DNA from: Gudongella sp049310905
GTDB lineage: Bacteria > Bacillota > Clostridia > Tissierellales > Tissierellaceae
DNA length: 64,000 nt
Assembly (NCBI RefSeq): GCF_049310905.1
Contig: NZ_JBMEMN010000002.1
Coordinates: 1 to 64,000 of the forward strand
Direction: 5' to 3'
Shown here: positions 50,621 through 59,632 of the stretch, piece after piece
Position numbering within the stretch: position 1 is the first letter of the stretch
Layout of the letters: the number at the start of each line of letters is the position of its first letter
Notes under the pieces: generated by a model
What the model was told of the DNA's origin: nothing
What the model saw: the letters and a program-made list of their open reading frames with translations, nothing else
Databases searched by the model: none
Position numbers and translations under genes: made by a program

Positions 50621-51559
50621 ATGGTGATAGTTGTAGGCAGTCTTAACATGGACCTGGTTATAAGAGCTCCTAAAATACCAAGACCCGGTGAAACAATCCT
50701 GGGCTCTGACTTTAAGCAGGTTTCAGGCGGAAAGGGAGCCAATCAGGCAGATGCTGCAGCCAAGCTTGGTACAGAAACAATTATGCTTGGTGCAGTAGGA
50801 AATGATTCGATGGGAAAGCGACTTAAGGATTCACTCGAAAGGGATGGCGTCAATGTTCAGATGGTACTTGAAAAGGACGATTCCCCAACCGGAGTTGCAG
50901 CAATTGTAGTAGAGGATTCAGGAAACAATGCCATAACAGTCGCACCGGGAGCTAACTCTGGCTTCTCTTCGAAAGACCTTTTACAAATGGAGAATGCGTT
51001 TAAGGGAGCAGACGTCATGCTGGTCCAGTTGGAAACACCTTTGGATACGGTCAAGACAGCTCTTAAGTTGGCAAAGAAGAACAATGTTACCACAATTCTA
51101 AATCCAGCTCCTGCAATGAATCTTGATGATGAAATATATACACTGGTAGACGTGCTTACACCAAATGAAACGGAGCTTGAGCTTCTGAGCAATATGGAAA
51201 CAGATACATCTGAAAAGGTTGAAGCTGCTGGTAGATTACTTTTGGAAAAAGGAGTCTCTGAACTGGTTGTAACACTAGGCAGTCAAGGTAGCATGCATAT
51301 TGGAAAGGATTTTTCACAGATTTATCCTGCCTATAAGGTAAAAGCAGTGGACACAACGGCTGCTGGAGACAGCTTCAATGCTGCACTTGCAGTGTCGCTG
51401 GCAAATGGTTCAACAATGGAGGAATCGATCCTGTTTGCCACCAAAGTAGGGGCAATGACCGTTACCAAGCACGGAGCACAAACCTCTCTTCCCCTTCTTC
51501 AGGAGGTAGAGCAATTTGAAAAATGGTATGAAAAACTGAAATTAAAGGAGGAGAGATAG
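50621..51559 (+). CDS. rbsK: ribokinase
   Basis: RbsK phosphorylates D-ribose to ribose 5-phosphate. The 312-residue PfkB-family protein has the N-terminal MVIVVGSLNMDLVIRAP, the substrate motif GGKGANQADAAAKLG near residue 37 and the catalytic DTTAAGDSFNAAL near 243 with the base Asp. ATG at 50621 has AAAGGAG upstream; a TTG 18 bases earlier extends the frame without reason. It follows rbsR and precedes rbsD by 2 bases. Confidence 0.95.
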   Translation: MVIVVGSLNMDLVIRAPKIPRPGETILGSDFKQVSGGKGANQADAAAKLGTETIMLGAVGNDSMGKRLKDSLERDGVNVQMVLEKDDSPTGVAAIVVEDSGNNAITVAPGANSGFSSKDLLQMENAFKGADVMLVQLETPLDTVKTALKLAKKNNVTTILNPAPAMNLDDEIYTLVDVLTPNETELELLSNMETDTSEKVEAAGRLLLEKGVSELVVTLGSQGSMHIGKDFSQIYPAYKVKAVDTTAAGDSFNAALAVSLANGSTMEESILFATKVGAMTVTKHGAQTSLPLLQEVEQFEKWYEKLKLKEER

Positions 51560-51561
51560 AA

Positions 51562-51969
51562 ATGAAAAAAAACTTCCTGCTTAACTCAGATATATCTTCT
51601 GTAATATCACGTATGGGTCATATGGATGAGTTGACAATTGGGGATGCAGGTCTCCCAATACCTTCAGAAACTCCTAGGATAGATCTTGCCGTATTTGAAG
51701 GTGTTCCTTCCTTCTTGGATGTTCTTAGAGCAGTTCTTTCAGAGCATAAGATAGAAGGAATAATATTGGCTGAAGAAATTAAGTATACAAGTCCCGAGAT
51801 GCATGCAAAAATCCGGAAGCTTGTGGAGGAATTTGAAGATGAATTCAGTATCGCATATATTCCACATCTCGAATTCAAAAATCGAACCAAGACATCCAAA
51901 GCAGTTGTCAGGACTGGAGAATTTACTCCATATGCAAACATAATACTGATATCAGGAGTTATATTCTAA
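51562..51969 (+). CDS. rbsD: D-ribose pyranase
   Basis: RbsD interconverts the pyran and furan forms of D-ribose. The 135-residue protein has the catalytic histidine in RMGHMDELTIGDAGLPIP near residue 20 and the characteristic VRTGEFTPYANIILISGV end, matching RbsD/FucU-type mutarotases. ATG follows GGAGGAGAG. It lies between rbsK and rbsA. Confidence 0.95.
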   Translation: MKKNFLLNSDISSVISRMGHMDELTIGDAGLPIPSETPRIDLAVFEGVPSFLDVLRAVLSEHKIEGIILAEEIKYTSPEMHAKIRKLVEEFEDEFSIAYIPHLEFKNRTKTSKAVVRTGEFTPYANIILISGVIF

Positions 51970-51997
51970 TGATTTTTAGTTGAAGGAGGAATTCTCC

Positions 51998-53494
51998 ATG
52001 GAAGAAAAAATTGTTTCAATGGAAAATATAATAAAGGAATTCTCCGGAGTAAGGGTACTGGATAATGTCGACTTCAATATATACAGGGGTAAAGTAATGG
52101 CACTTGTTGGCGAAAACGGAGCTGGCAAGTCCACTCTTATGAAAATTCTCACAGGAGTATATGTAAGGACCTCCGGAGATGTGAATCTTAATGGTAAGCC
52201 AGTGGATTTTAACACAACAAAGGAATCCCAGGAAAAGGGAATTGCATTTATCCACCAGGAGCTTAATCTTGTAAGGGACCTCTCCATCGGTGAAAACATC
52301 TTCCTTGGAAGAGAACCTGTCGGCAAGGGCGGAAAAATCAATTGGAAAAAGCTCTTTGAGGATTCAAAAAAATGGATTGCAAAACTGGGCTTGGATGAAG
52401 ACCCCAGAGAACTTGTTAAGAACCTGAGCATAAGCAAGCAACAGATGATTGAAATTGCAAAAGCCCTTTCCCTTGATGCCCAAATTATAATAATGGATGA
52501 ACCAACTGGGGCCCTGACCATGTCAGAAACCAAAAGATTGTTCCAGGTTGTTCGAGAGCTTAGGGATTCAGGACACAGTATCGTCTATATTTCCCACAGA
52601 CTCAAGGAAATATTTGAAATCTGTGACCATGTGACTGTACTAAGAGATGGCACTCTCGTTGGAGAAGAGCCCATAGAAGATCTGGATGAAGAAAAAATTA
52701 TTGAAATGATGGTTGGCAGAAAACTAAGTGAACAGTATCCAAGAGTGGCAACTGAAATCGGTGATGTGGTCCTTGAGGTCAAAAACCTAACCAACCGATT
52801 TGTACACAATGTATCCTTTCAGCTAAGAAAAGGAGAAATACTTGGAGTTGCGGGGCTTGTGGGCTCAGGAAGAACTGAACTTGCCAGGACAATCTATGGT
52901 GTATATCACCCTGAAAAAGGTGAAATATTGTTACATGGGTCACCTGTTACCATCAACAGTCCAAAGGATGCAATTGATAATGGAATTGCCTACCTTTCCG
53001 AAGACAGAAAGGAAAATGGTATCGTCCTTGGAATGGACCTTGTTGAGAATGTTACTCTGGCATCATTGAATAGGTATGTTGGCAAGATTGGTAATATCGA
53101 CAAAAGCAAGGAAAGAGATTCCACCGATGCCTACATTAAGACAATGTCCATCAAGGCTGCCAGCAAGTATCAGCTTCTTCAGTTCCTGAGTGGCGGTAAT
53201 CAGCAAAAGGTTGCTCTTGCAAAGAATCTTGATACAAATCCTGGCATTCTCCTGCTGGATGAACCCACAAGAGGTGTTGATGTTGGCGCAAAAAAAGAGA
53301 TCTACGAACTGATCAATAAATACAAGCAAGAAGGAATGAGTATTCTTATGGTTTCTTCGGAGATACCTGAAATACTTGGAATAAGCGATAGAGTGATGGT
53401 CATGCACGAAGGAAAAGTAAGTGGTATTCTTGATATTGCCGATGCTGACCAGGAAAAAATAATGACTTATGCCGTCGGAAGGGAAGTGAACTAG
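51998..53494 (+). CDS. rbsA: ribose ABC importer ATP-binding protein
   Basis: RbsA drives the RbsABC importer. The 498-residue protein has two ATPase domains. The first shows Walker A GENGAGKST near residue 35 and LSISKQQMIEIAKAL; the second has a degenerate Walker A GLVGSGRTE near 285 and LSGGNQQKVALAK near 400. This asymmetric fused layout is typical of sugar CUT2 importers. ATG at 51998 has AAGGAGG upstream; an in-frame TTG 18 bases earlier is unlikely. Its TAG abuts the rbsC ATG. Confidence 0.94.
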   Translation: MEEKIVSMENIIKEFSGVRVLDNVDFNIYRGKVMALVGENGAGKSTLMKILTGVYVRTSGDVNLNGKPVDFNTTKESQEKGIAFIHQELNLVRDLSIGENIFLGREPVGKGGKINWKKLFEDSKKWIAKLGLDEDPRELVKNLSISKQQMIEIAKALSLDAQIIIMDEPTGALTMSETKRLFQVVRELRDSGHSIVYISHRLKEIFEICDHVTVLRDGTLVGEEPIEDLDEEKIIEMMVGRKLSEQYPRVATEIGDVVLEVKNLTNRFVHNVSFQLRKGEILGVAGLVGSGRTELARTIYGVYHPEKGEILLHGSPVTINSPKDAIDNGIAYLSEDRKENGIVLGMDLVENVTLASLNRYVGKIGNIDKSKERDSTDAYIKTMSIKAASKYQLLQFLSGGNQQKVALAKNLDTNPGILLLDEPTRGVDVGAKKEIYELINKYKQEGMSILMVSSEIPEILGISDRVMVMHEGKVSGILDIADADQEKIMTYAVGREVN

Positions 53495-54463
53495 ATGGGT
53501 AGATTTTCTTTGAAGGGAAAGGGCTGGAAGCAGTTCTTGTTGGATAACAAGCCTGTTGTAGTCCTGTTGATACTAGTGGTGGCAATGTCTTTCCTAAGCG
53601 ACAGATTTTTGACCTGGTCAAATATAATCACTGTTTTAAGGCAGACATCCATAAATGCAGTAATTGCAACTGGTATGACTTTTGCAATCCTTATTGGAGG
53701 GATTGACCTTTCAGTTGGTAGTGTTCTTGCCATTTCAGGAGCTATTGCAGCAAGTCTTGTGGCTAGTGGAATGAACATCATTTTGGTCATACTCCTGACG
53801 CTATTGGTGGGTCTTGCAATTGGCCTGGTAAATGGATTGCTTATAAGCAAAGGCAGGCTTCAACCTTTTATAGCTACATTGGGTACAATGACTCTTTTTC
53901 GTGGATTAACCCTTGTTTACACACAAGGTAGGCCAATCAGCATATTTGGATCAGATACATCCGCAATATTCTCAAAGATCGGTACCGGTTACTTCCTTGG
54001 AATTCCATTGCCGGTTTATATAATGCTTGTTGTATTCTTTATATCCTGGTATACACTTAATCACTTGAAAATCGGAAGATACACATACGCTCTGGGTTCA
54101 AACGAAGAAGCTACAATGTATTCAGGTATAAAGACCGATAATATAAAACTTTTTGTATACGGTGTAGCAGGTGTTCTGGCAGCTCTGGCAGGAATTATTG
54201 TAACAGCAAGGCTGGGTTCTGCACAACCGACAGCTGGCTCTGGTTATGAGCTCGATGCCATTGCTGCAGTGGTAATTGGTGGAACAAGTATGGCAGGTGG
54301 TATTGGAACAATATTTGGTACTGCAATCGGCGCAGTGATAATAGGAATCCTGGATAATGCATTGAATATGCTGCAGGTTTCATCATATTATCAGGATGTC
54401 GCCAAAGGTGTAGTAATTCTTATAGCAGTTTTATTGGACAGGAAACAGAGAAAGTCTCGTTAA
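53495..54463 (+). CDS. rbsC: ribose ABC importer permease
   Basis: The 322-residue membrane protein has about nine to ten hydrophobic segments, and the CUT2 permease hallmarks GMTFAILIGGIDLSVGSVLA near residue 60 and the cytoplasmic LGSNEEATMYSGI loop near 200. It forms the channel with RbsA. The ATG lies immediately after the TAG of rbsA. The rbsB gene follows after 65 bases. Confidence 0.93.
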   Translation: MGRFSLKGKGWKQFLLDNKPVVVLLILVVAMSFLSDRFLTWSNIITVLRQTSINAVIATGMTFAILIGGIDLSVGSVLAISGAIAASLVASGMNIILVILLTLLVGLAIGLVNGLLISKGRLQPFIATLGTMTLFRGLTLVYTQGRPISIFGSDTSAIFSKIGTGYFLGIPLPVYIMLVVFFISWYTLNHLKIGRYTYALGSNEEATMYSGIKTDNIKLFVYGVAGVLAALAGIIVTARLGSAQPTAGSGYELDAIAAVVIGGTSMAGGIGTIFGTAIGAVIIGILDNALNMLQVSSYYQDVAKGVVILIAVLLDRKQRKSR

Positions 54464-54528
54464 TATGATTTTAACCCATGTGGGTTGAGATAGATTAAAA
54501 GAAAGTATATTTAAAGGGGGAGAAAAAA

Positions 54529-55443
54529 TTGAAGAACAAAAAATTGTATTTAGGACTGGCTTTAGCACTTGTATTGGCAGTAGGACTTGCAGGTTGTAGC
54601 ACAGGAGGAACTGACAACGGAGGTGCTGAAGGTGAGTACACTATAGGATTGGTAGTATCAACCTTGAATAACCCATTCTTTGTTGACCTTAGGGATGGTG
54701 CACAGGAAAAAGCAGATGAGCTTGGAGCCAGCCTTATAGTGCTAGACTCACAGGATGATGCAGCTACAGAATTGTCAAATGTTGAAGACCTTATAAACCA
54801 AGGTGTTGACCTTATTATGATCAACCCCACAGATTCAGATGCAGTAGGTAGTGCAGTTGCAGCAGCCAATGCAGCAAGCATTCCTGTTGTAACCCTTGAC
54901 AGGTCAGCTAACTCAGGAGAAGTTGTAGCTCATATAGCTTCTGACAACGTAGCTGGTGGAACAATGGCTGGTGAATTTATCGTAGAACAACTTGGTGGAG
55001 CCGGAAATGTAGTTGAGCTTGAAGGAATACCAGGAGCATCGGCAGCAAGAGAAAGAGGCGAAGGATTCAACGCAGCAATCGAAGGAACTGACATTGAAGT
55101 AGTGGCAAAACAGACTGCCAACTTTGACAGAGCAGAAGGACTTTCCGTAATGGAAAACATTCTTCAGTCTCAGCCTGAAATTGATGCCGTATTCGCACAC
55201 AACGATGAAATGGCTCTAGGAGCTTTGGAAGCAATCAGAGCATCCGGTAGGGATATCATGATTGTTGGATTTGATGCAACAAGTGATGCTGTTGCAGCAG
55301 TTGAAGCTGGAGAACTTGCAGCTACTGTACAACAGCTTCCAATGGACATCGGTTCAATCGGTGTTGACACTGCAGTTATGGTTCTAAATGGTGACTCAGT
55401 TGATGAGTATATCCCAGTAGAACTTGAGCTTGTAACTCAGTAA
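54529..55443 (+). CDS. rbsB: ribose-binding lipoprotein
   Basis: RbsB captures ribose outside the membrane. The 304-residue protein has a lipoprotein signal with lipobox LAGC (C23) and a type I periplasmic-binding fold: TIGLVVSTLNNPFFVDL near residue 37, DSQDDAATELSNVEDLINQGVD near 75 and NDEMALGALEAIRASG near 225. The start codon is TTG at 54529 after AAAGGGGGAG. It is last in the operon and is followed by a terminator. Galactose-like ligands are possible in this fold, but the operon context is firm. Confidence 0.92.
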   Translation: MKNKKLYLGLALALVLAVGLAGCSTGGTDNGGAEGEYTIGLVVSTLNNPFFVDLRDGAQEKADELGASLIVLDSQDDAATELSNVEDLINQGVDLIMINPTDSDAVGSAVAAANAASIPVVTLDRSANSGEVVAHIASDNVAGGTMAGEFIVEQLGGAGNVVELEGIPGASAARERGEGFNAAIEGTDIEVVAKQTANFDRAEGLSVMENILQSQPEIDAVFAHNDEMALGALEAIRASGRDIMIVGFDATSDAVAAVEAGELAATVQQLPMDIGSIGVDTAVMVLNGDSVDEYIPVELELVTQ

Positions 55444-55461
55444 AACATACAGAGGCTTTAC

Positions 55462-55490
55462 AAAAGCACGGTCCAGTGACCGTGCTTTTC
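55462..55490 (+). terminator. intrinsic terminator of the rbs operon
   Basis: A perfect 12-bp stem AAAAGCACGGTC (55462-55473) with GACCGTGCTTTT (55478-55489), loop CAGT, then TTTTCC. It lies 18 bases after rbsB. Confidence 0.9.
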
Positions 55491-55580
55491 CTATTTCATC
55501 GATTCCCTGATAATCCTTAAGGTATTCTTGTAGGCTAGTTTTTCAATTTGGCTATGACTACAGCCAGCTTTTTTCAAAAA
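55491..55580 (-). pseudogene. possible C-terminal relic of a metal-dependent peptidase
   Basis: On the minus strand a short frame bounded by stops encodes KKAGCSHSQIEKLAYKNTLR and a few further residues. The pattern LxKxGxSxxxIxKIxxxNxLR is typical of the C-terminal helices of membrane-dipeptidase-like amidohydrolases. Only about 29 codons remain, without start or ribosome binding site. It is a weak call: chance similarity is possible. Confidence 0.35.
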
Positions 55581-55600
55581 TTAGATTGCAATTTTACACC

Positions 55601-55641
55601 GATAAAATATGACACCAATCATAATAGCAAACTGGTGTCAT
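55601..55641 (-). terminator. probable terminator of the oxidoreductase-TRAP operon
   Basis: ATGACACCA (55609-55617) is complementary to TGGTGTCAT (55633-55641), a 9-bp perfect stem with a 15-base loop, followed on the minus strand by ATTTTATC. The U-run is short, so efficiency is uncertain. Confidence 0.6.
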
Positions 55642-55706
55642 AAATTTCATTATTAAATACTGTTCAAGATATTGTTCTTAGCCTCGTTGTTATTATCATT
55701 CCTTAA

Positions 55707-56744
55707 TTACTGATTATATTCGGTATACTCTTGCAATTTTTCAGCATTTTCTGGATCAGCTTCTAGTGCACTTTTCCAACCTTCTTCATATGCTAATTTC
55801 AAATATTCTTCAGCTTCTTCACCTTCAAGTACAATTTCTTTCATTCCTTCGCTCTTCAAAAATTCATTTTCTTCATCTATAGCTTCTTTGTAATATTCTC
55901 TTGCTTCCTCTTCAATCTCTGCTCCAGCTTCCATAATAGCATCTCTTTGATTATCGCTTAATTTTTGCCAAGCTTTGTCACTCATCATGATGGCAACATC
56001 AACAGTATAGAATTGCGGCTGAATAATATATTCTGAAACTTCCTGCCATCCAAAATCTGTAACACCAACACTTGGCCATCCATATCCTTGAATTACATTA
56101 CGCTCAAGTGCCTGATAGGCTTCACCTGGATCCATATTTACGACTCCGGCTCCTAGTGATTCAACAAATGGCTGGTATGCAGGTGTTGCTCTAATAGTCA
56201 TTCCTTCAAAATCACTTAGGCTGTTAATTTCGTCTTTTGTATATAGATTGTAAGTTAATCCGTCAGTTGATGCAGCTATATAGTGACTATTTAATTTTTC
56301 ATTGTAAATGTCATTAACAAACTCAAAACCGCCAGTTTCTCTCATAGTTGCAGCATCTGTCAATTTCATTGCTTCAAGAACTGGTATGTTAGAAACATTG
56401 TAAGTATGAGCTGTCCAAGCAATATCTACAATTCCGTTTTTCAATGCTTCAACAAGTTGATATGTAGGTATTGCTTCTGGACCACCGCCCCACTCAATTT
56501 TCACTGTACCATTTGATTTCTCATCAACTTTTTGAGCGAAGTCATCAAAATTGAACAACAGGCTGTTTCCTTCTGCCCATGCTGAGCTTACTCTTAATAC
56601 AACACTACTTTCTTCTCCTGATTCTGATTCAGATGGATCTTGTGTTTCTCCTCCAGCTTCTTGAGATGAACCGCCACCACATGCAATAAGACTCAAACTG
56701 ATAACAAAAACTAGCATTAAAAACATTAATTTCTTGATATTCAT
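55707..56744 (-). CDS. dctP: TRAP transporter substrate-binding lipoprotein, DctP family
   Basis: The 345-residue protein captures a carboxylate outside the cell for a sodium-driven TRAP transporter. It has a lipoprotein signal with lipobox LIAC (C22), then the DctP fold: LRVSSAWAEGN near residue 50, a LKNGIVDIAWT segment near 105, FEGMTIRATPAYQPFVESLGA near 180 with the conserved Arg that binds carboxylate, and YQALERNVIQGYGWP near 210. It is the last gene of the operon beginning with porG. The ligand is probably a mono- or dicarboxylate or 2-oxoacid. Confidence 0.9.
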   Translation of the reverse strand: MNIKKLMFLMLVFVISLSLIACGGGSSQEAGGETQDPSESESGEESSVVLRVSSAWAEGNSLLFNFDDFAQKVDEKSNGTVKIEWGGGPEAIPTYQLVEALKNGIVDIAWTAHTYNVSNIPVLEAMKLTDAATMRETGGFEFVNDIYNEKLNSHYIAASTDGLTYNLYTKDEINSLSDFEGMTIRATPAYQPFVESLGAGVVNMDPGEAYQALERNVIQGYGWPSVGVTDFGWQEVSEYIIQPQFYTVDVAIMMSDKAWQKLSDNQRDAIMEAGAEIEEEAREYYKEAIDEENEFLKSEGMKEIVLEGEEAEEYLKLAYEEGWKSALEADPENAEKLQEYTEYNQ

Positions 56745-56804
56745 TGTCCTTCCTCCTTTGATTTATCTAAATTTTATTACGGCCAATAGATTGTGTTTCT
56801 AATG

Positions 56805-58121
56805 TTAATTTAAACTCGGCAACCAAGTTACCAGAGCAGGTATTAATGCAATTACAAATAGTGCTAAAATGTCCATAGCGAGGAAAGGAACAGCACCTTT
56901 GTAAATATCAGTCATTCTAACCTCAGGTGGAGATACACCTTTCATTGTGAATAGAGCCAGTCCTACCGGTGGTGTCAATTGCCCAATCTGTAAGCATATC
57001 AGATACATTACTGCGAACCAAATCGTATTCACTTCCATGTTTATGATCACAGGCATCATTATTGGTAGAGTTATCATCATTATTGCAGTCTGCTCCATAA
57101 AGAATCCCAGAATAATGATAATAAAAAGCATTAAACCAAGTATCAAGAATGTTGATGTCGATAAACCCATAATTGCCATAACTGCTTGTCTGCTAGCTCC
57201 AGTCATAGCAAGAATTTGACTAAATCCTGCTGAACCTGCAATAATTATCAATACCATTGAAGTTACTTTAAGTGAATCTGTTAATGTTTTTACAATAAGC
57301 TTTATTGTCAATTTCCCATAGAAAGCTGTCAGTATATATGAACTCAACGCTCCTATAGCAGCTGCTTCAGTCGGTGTTCCAACTCCCGTGAAAATTATTC
57401 CCATTACTGCAAGAAAAATAAAAAACAATGGTACCAAGTCTTTGAATGCAGCTATCATCATTTCCTTGAAAGGAGTTTTCTCCACTTCATATGAAGGTGC
57501 ATACTCAGGTTTAATTAAGCATATAACCATTACATAAGATATGTACATCAGCATCAACAAAACTCCTGGGAATATTGCACCAATTAATATTTTGCCTACA
57601 GATATTCCTGATATAGATCCAAGTAATACAGCCAGAGCACTCGGTGGAATTACCATCGCTAGTGCTCCAGATGCCATTATTGAACCAGCAATCAGCGACT
57701 TATTATAACCCCTTTTCATCATGTCTGGTAGCATTAATGAACCAAACATAGCAGTATTTGCTACTACAGAACCTGAAAGAGCAGCGAAAACCCCTCCACC
57801 TAAAAGTGTTATTATACTAAGTCTACCAGGAACTTTTTTAACAAACTTTGATAATGAATCTAATGTTCTCGTTACTAACCCTGATTGATAAAAAACTTCA
57901 CCCATTATCATAAAAAATGGAATTGGGGTCAGGGAGAACTTTGCCACCTGATCATACATTCCAAGTATCAATTGCCTGATTCCAAACTCACCTTGTAAAA
58001 TAAACATAACTACGACAGATACAACCATAAAACTAAACGCTATAGGTAACCCCGTAAACATGATTGCCAGTAGTACAAAGAAGATGAGCAATAAAACTAC
58101 ATACCACTCCATATAATTCAC
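56805..58121 (-). CDS. dctM: TRAP transporter large permease, DctM family
   Basis: The 438-residue protein has about 12 membrane helices. Landmarks include FSFMVVSVVVMF near the N-terminus, the FAALSGSVVANTAMFGSLMLPDMMKRGY loop near residue 115-140 and GVGTPTEAAAIGALSSY near 265. It couples substrate movement to Na+. The binding protein gene follows after 60 bases, and dctQ precedes it by 32. Confidence 0.93.
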   Translation of the reverse strand: MNYMEWYVVLLLIFFVLLAIMFTGLPIAFSFMVVSVVVMFILQGEFGIRQLILGMYDQVAKFSLTPIPFFMIMGEVFYQSGLVTRTLDSLSKFVKKVPGRLSIITLLGGGVFAALSGSVVANTAMFGSLMLPDMMKRGYNKSLIAGSIMASGALAMVIPPSALAVLLGSISGISVGKILIGAIFPGVLLMLMYISYVMVICLIKPEYAPSYEVEKTPFKEMMIAAFKDLVPLFFIFLAVMGIIFTGVGTPTEAAAIGALSSYILTAFYGKLTIKLIVKTLTDSLKVTSMVLIIIAGSAGFSQILAMTGASRQAVMAIMGLSTSTFLILGLMLFIIIILGFFMEQTAIMMITLPIMMPVIINMEVNTIWFAVMYLICLQIGQLTPPVGLALFTMKGVSPPEVRMTDIYKGAVPFLAMDILALFVIALIPALVTWLPSLN

Positions 58122-58153
58122 CTCTTTCTCAAAATGATTACAACTACTAGATT

Positions 58154-58648
58154 CTAGACAGCACTCTTGTGCTCTTTAAAGTCTCCGTAAAAGTTTCTAA
58201 TGAATTGGATTGTCATAAAAAACATCCCTATAGGTATAGTTGCAGTTAATAAATACTGCGGTGTTCCCATAGAATCCATTATCTTAATATTATTCACAAA
58301 ATTATCAATCGCTACAAGTCCTCCATAGTAGAAGATAATTGCCGAAATAGCAGCCCCTGCAATATTGACAATCATTGATAATATTCTATTTGCTTTCTCG
58401 GATATTATAGTTGTAATCAAATCCAAGTTTATGTGACCTTTGTTCTTGAGTATCTCAGGTGAACCTAAAAAAGTAACATACATAAGACTGTAGGTCGAAT
58501 ATTCAACTAAATTTGTTAGTGGCTTGTTGAAAGCCACTCGCGATAATGTTGAATAACAGATGCCAAGAAGTAGAAAACCTAAAGCTAAAGCTGCAATTAT
58601 TGAAAGCGTCTTCATACATAAATCAATTATTCTGTTAATTGTTTTCAT
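58154..58648 (-). CDS. dctQ: TRAP transporter small permease, DctQ family
   Basis: The 164-residue protein has four membrane helices (about 12-30, 45-65, 85-110 and 130-150), the expected layout of DctQ, with SPEILKNKGHINLDLI in the loop. It pairs with DctM. ATG at 58648 has GGTGGAGGT upstream; a seven-residue extension is open without support. It lies 75 bases after the porB stop, so it belongs to the same operon. Confidence 0.9.
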   Translation of the reverse strand: MKTINRIIDLCMKTLSIIAALALGFLLLGICYSTLSRVAFNKPLTNLVEYSTYSLMYVTFLGSPEILKNKGHINLDLITTIISEKANRILSMIVNIAGAAISAIIFYYGGLVAIDNFVNNIKIMDSMGTPQYLLTATIPIGMFFMTIQFIRNFYGDFKEHKSAV

Positions 58649-58723
58649 ATACCTCCACCCTATTTCCAAAAATATTTTTGTGTAAACAGCACATTAATAT
58701 ATTTCTTGATAAAAGAATCTCTT

Positions 58724-59629
58724 TTAGCCCATCACGTCGCATAACGTCTTTAAGTTATCCCATTTCTTATCAATGTATTCTTGAAGATCATCTATTTGTT
58801 CTTCACTGATATGGTTGTACTTCTTCATAGATGACAAATATTCTTTTAGTGGAATAGGATCTTTAACATCAACATTTAACTTGAATTTTCCATGATCGAC
58901 TTCATAGATTGGCATAAATCTAGACTTAACTCCCTTTCTCACTATTTCAATACTTTTTTCAGATGGATAACCCCAGCCTGTGGTACAACTGTTGTAAATA
59001 TGAATGTAGACCAAACCATCCTTTATTGTTTTTGCTTTTTCAAGTTTTCTAATTAAATCAGGCATATATGCTGGCGATGCTGTAGCCATGTATGCAATAT
59101 CGTGCATTGCCATAATCATAGGCATATCCTTTTTATGAGATGACTTTCCATGAGCAGCCTTACCTACTGGAGTTGTAGAAGTCCAAGACCCTAATGAAGT
59201 TGAACTACTTCTTTGAAACCCGGTATTCATGTATCCCTCATTGTCATAGCAGACATAAATGATGTTATCTCCTCTCTCTGCAGCTCCAGACAGGGCTTGG
59301 AATCCAGCATCTAAAGTAGCACCATCACCTGCGAAAGCAACAACGTTGACATCTCTTCCTATTCTCTCATAATACTTCTTAATTCCACTCAACATTGATG
59401 CAGTATTGTCAAGCAGTGGGAAAAAAACCGGTATTTTCATTCCTGTTTTATCTGCCCAACCTACACTTTGAACTCCTCCCATGCATCCTGGAGGAACTGC
59501 TACAATTGTATTTTGTCCAAAAATCTGAAGAGCTGTTCTCATTGACAACTCTACATTACAGCCTGAGCATGCTGTAATTCCAGGACCAACCATATCTTCA
59601 TATGCTGACATTTTTTCAGGTAATCTCAT
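58724..59629 (-). CDS. porB: 2-oxoacid:ferredoxin oxidoreductase, beta (TPP-binding) subunit
   Basis: The 301-residue beta subunit binds thiamine diphosphate and an iron-sulfur cluster. It has the CxxC pair in ACSGCNVEL near residue 22, a further Cys in PPGCMGG near 48, TPP motif GDGATLDAGFQALSGAAERGDNIIYVCYDNEGYMNTG near 100-137, and SCTTGWGYP near 210. The enzyme oxidises pyruvate or a branched-chain/aromatic 2-oxoacid to acyl-CoA, CO2 and reduced ferredoxin. It follows porA by 3 bases. Whether pyruvate or another 2-oxoacid is the substrate is not evident. Confidence 0.9.
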   Translation of the reverse strand: MRLPEKMSAYEDMVGPGITACSGCNVELSMRTALQIFGQNTIVAVPPGCMGGVQSVGWADKTGMKIPVFFPLLDNTASMLSGIKKYYERIGRDVNVVAFAGDGATLDAGFQALSGAAERGDNIIYVCYDNEGYMNTGFQRSSSTSLGSWTSTTPVGKAAHGKSSHKKDMPMIMAMHDIAYMATASPAYMPDLIRKLEKAKTIKDGLVYIHIYNSCTTGWGYPSEKSIEIVRKGVKSRFMPIYEVDHGKFKLNVDVKDPIPLKEYLSSMKKYNHISEEQIDDLQEYIDKKWDNLKTLCDVMG

Positions 59630-59632
59630 ATA